Below are positions 5,563-5,625 of a stretch of 5,625 nucleotides of DNA, one piece after another. Under the pieces are notes generated by a model. It made no database searches. It worked only from the letters and a program-made list of their open reading frames with translations, and was not told the origin of the DNA. The first letter of the stretch is position 1, and the number at the start of each line of letters is the position of its first letter. The DNA comes from CAZKUR01 sp964556005 (GTDB lineage Bacteria > Bacteroidota > Ignavibacteria > Ignavibacteriales > Ignavibacteriaceae). The position numbers and the translations under genes were made by a program. Where the stretch lies: contig CAZKUR010000148.1 of NCBI GenBank assembly GCA_964556005.1, positions 1 to 5,625 on the forward strand. Reading direction: 5' to 3'.

Positions 5563-5609
5563 AGATGGCATCTACCCACCGCTCAATGTTGCGTGAATAG
5601 ATGCCATCT
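5563..5609. terminator. Long hairpin with T-tracts on both sides: probable bidirectional terminator
   Basis: AGATGGCATCTA (5563-5574) and TAGATGCCATCT (5598-5609) are a perfect 12-bp inverted repeat. Inside the loop CACCGC (5577-5582) and GCGTG (5591-5595) can pair further with one bulge, leaving a loop of about eight bases. On the plus strand the stem runs straight into TTTTCATTTTATTA; on the minus strand it is followed by GTTTCTTATTTTTTT. Each arm is itself nearly palindromic (AGATG-G-CATCT). It most likely ends a minus-strand gene lying just right of the window and insulates the lipase operon. A palindromic repeat element is an alternative. Confidence 0.7.
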
Positions 5610-5625
5610 TTTCATTTTATTACTT

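Noticed and set aside
1..5625. CRISPR array, tRNA, rRNA or transposase
   Set aside because: No regularly spaced repeats, no cloverleaf or rRNA-like sequence and no transposase motifs were seen on either strand.

Overview
The window carries a run of minus-strand genes from a fairly AT-rich Gram-negative bacterium. Three things point to the Bacteroidota/Ignavibacteriota/Chlorobiota neighbourhood: the low GC, an exported beta-barrel-like protein whose signal peptide ends in a ...FAQ site, and a thioredoxin-like protein with an unusual CCGRMGPMC active site. Unlike many Bacteroidota, the main genes have clear Shine-Dalgarno (SD) sequences. The phylum is an inference, since there is no rRNA or other marker here.

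Layout, reading right to left in the direction of transcription. From 5625 to 5268 there is a leader region. It holds a strong long hairpin (5563-5609) that looks like a bidirectional terminator, a candidate promoter whose spacer is occupied by a dyad (5453-5481), and a possible 21-residue leader peptide (5299-5364). Four closely spaced genes follow: an LCAT-like alpha/beta hydrolase (3957-5267), a lysozyme-like enzyme with a C-terminal peptidoglycan-binding-like domain (3131-3916), a small protein of unknown family (2698-3063), and an exported, probably outer-membrane beta-barrel protein (1536-2714). The last two overlap by 17 bases. Spacing, overlap and shared SD style suggest one operon.

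To the left is a visibly AT-richer stretch (about 480-1535). It contains a short remnant-like reading frame (1423-1518) and a gene for a small two-helix membrane protein (489-1180) that is intact only if a -1 shift is made at a six-base homopolymer. At the left edge is the 5' part of a thioredoxin-family gene (1-297), cut by the window end.

The four-gene cluster is the most interesting part. It pairs an enzyme that should attack ester-linked lipids with one that should cut peptidoglycan. Neither has a visible signal peptide, and both are encoded beside a soluble unknown protein and an exported barrel-like protein. This fits an envelope-attacking or envelope-remodelling cassette, for example lysis, predation, effector or phage-derived, but that role is inference. 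Starts were chosen by SD sequences: ATG at 5267 for the hydrolase rather than a TTG at 5306, and ATG at 2714 for the barrel-like protein rather than the upstream codon at 2756.
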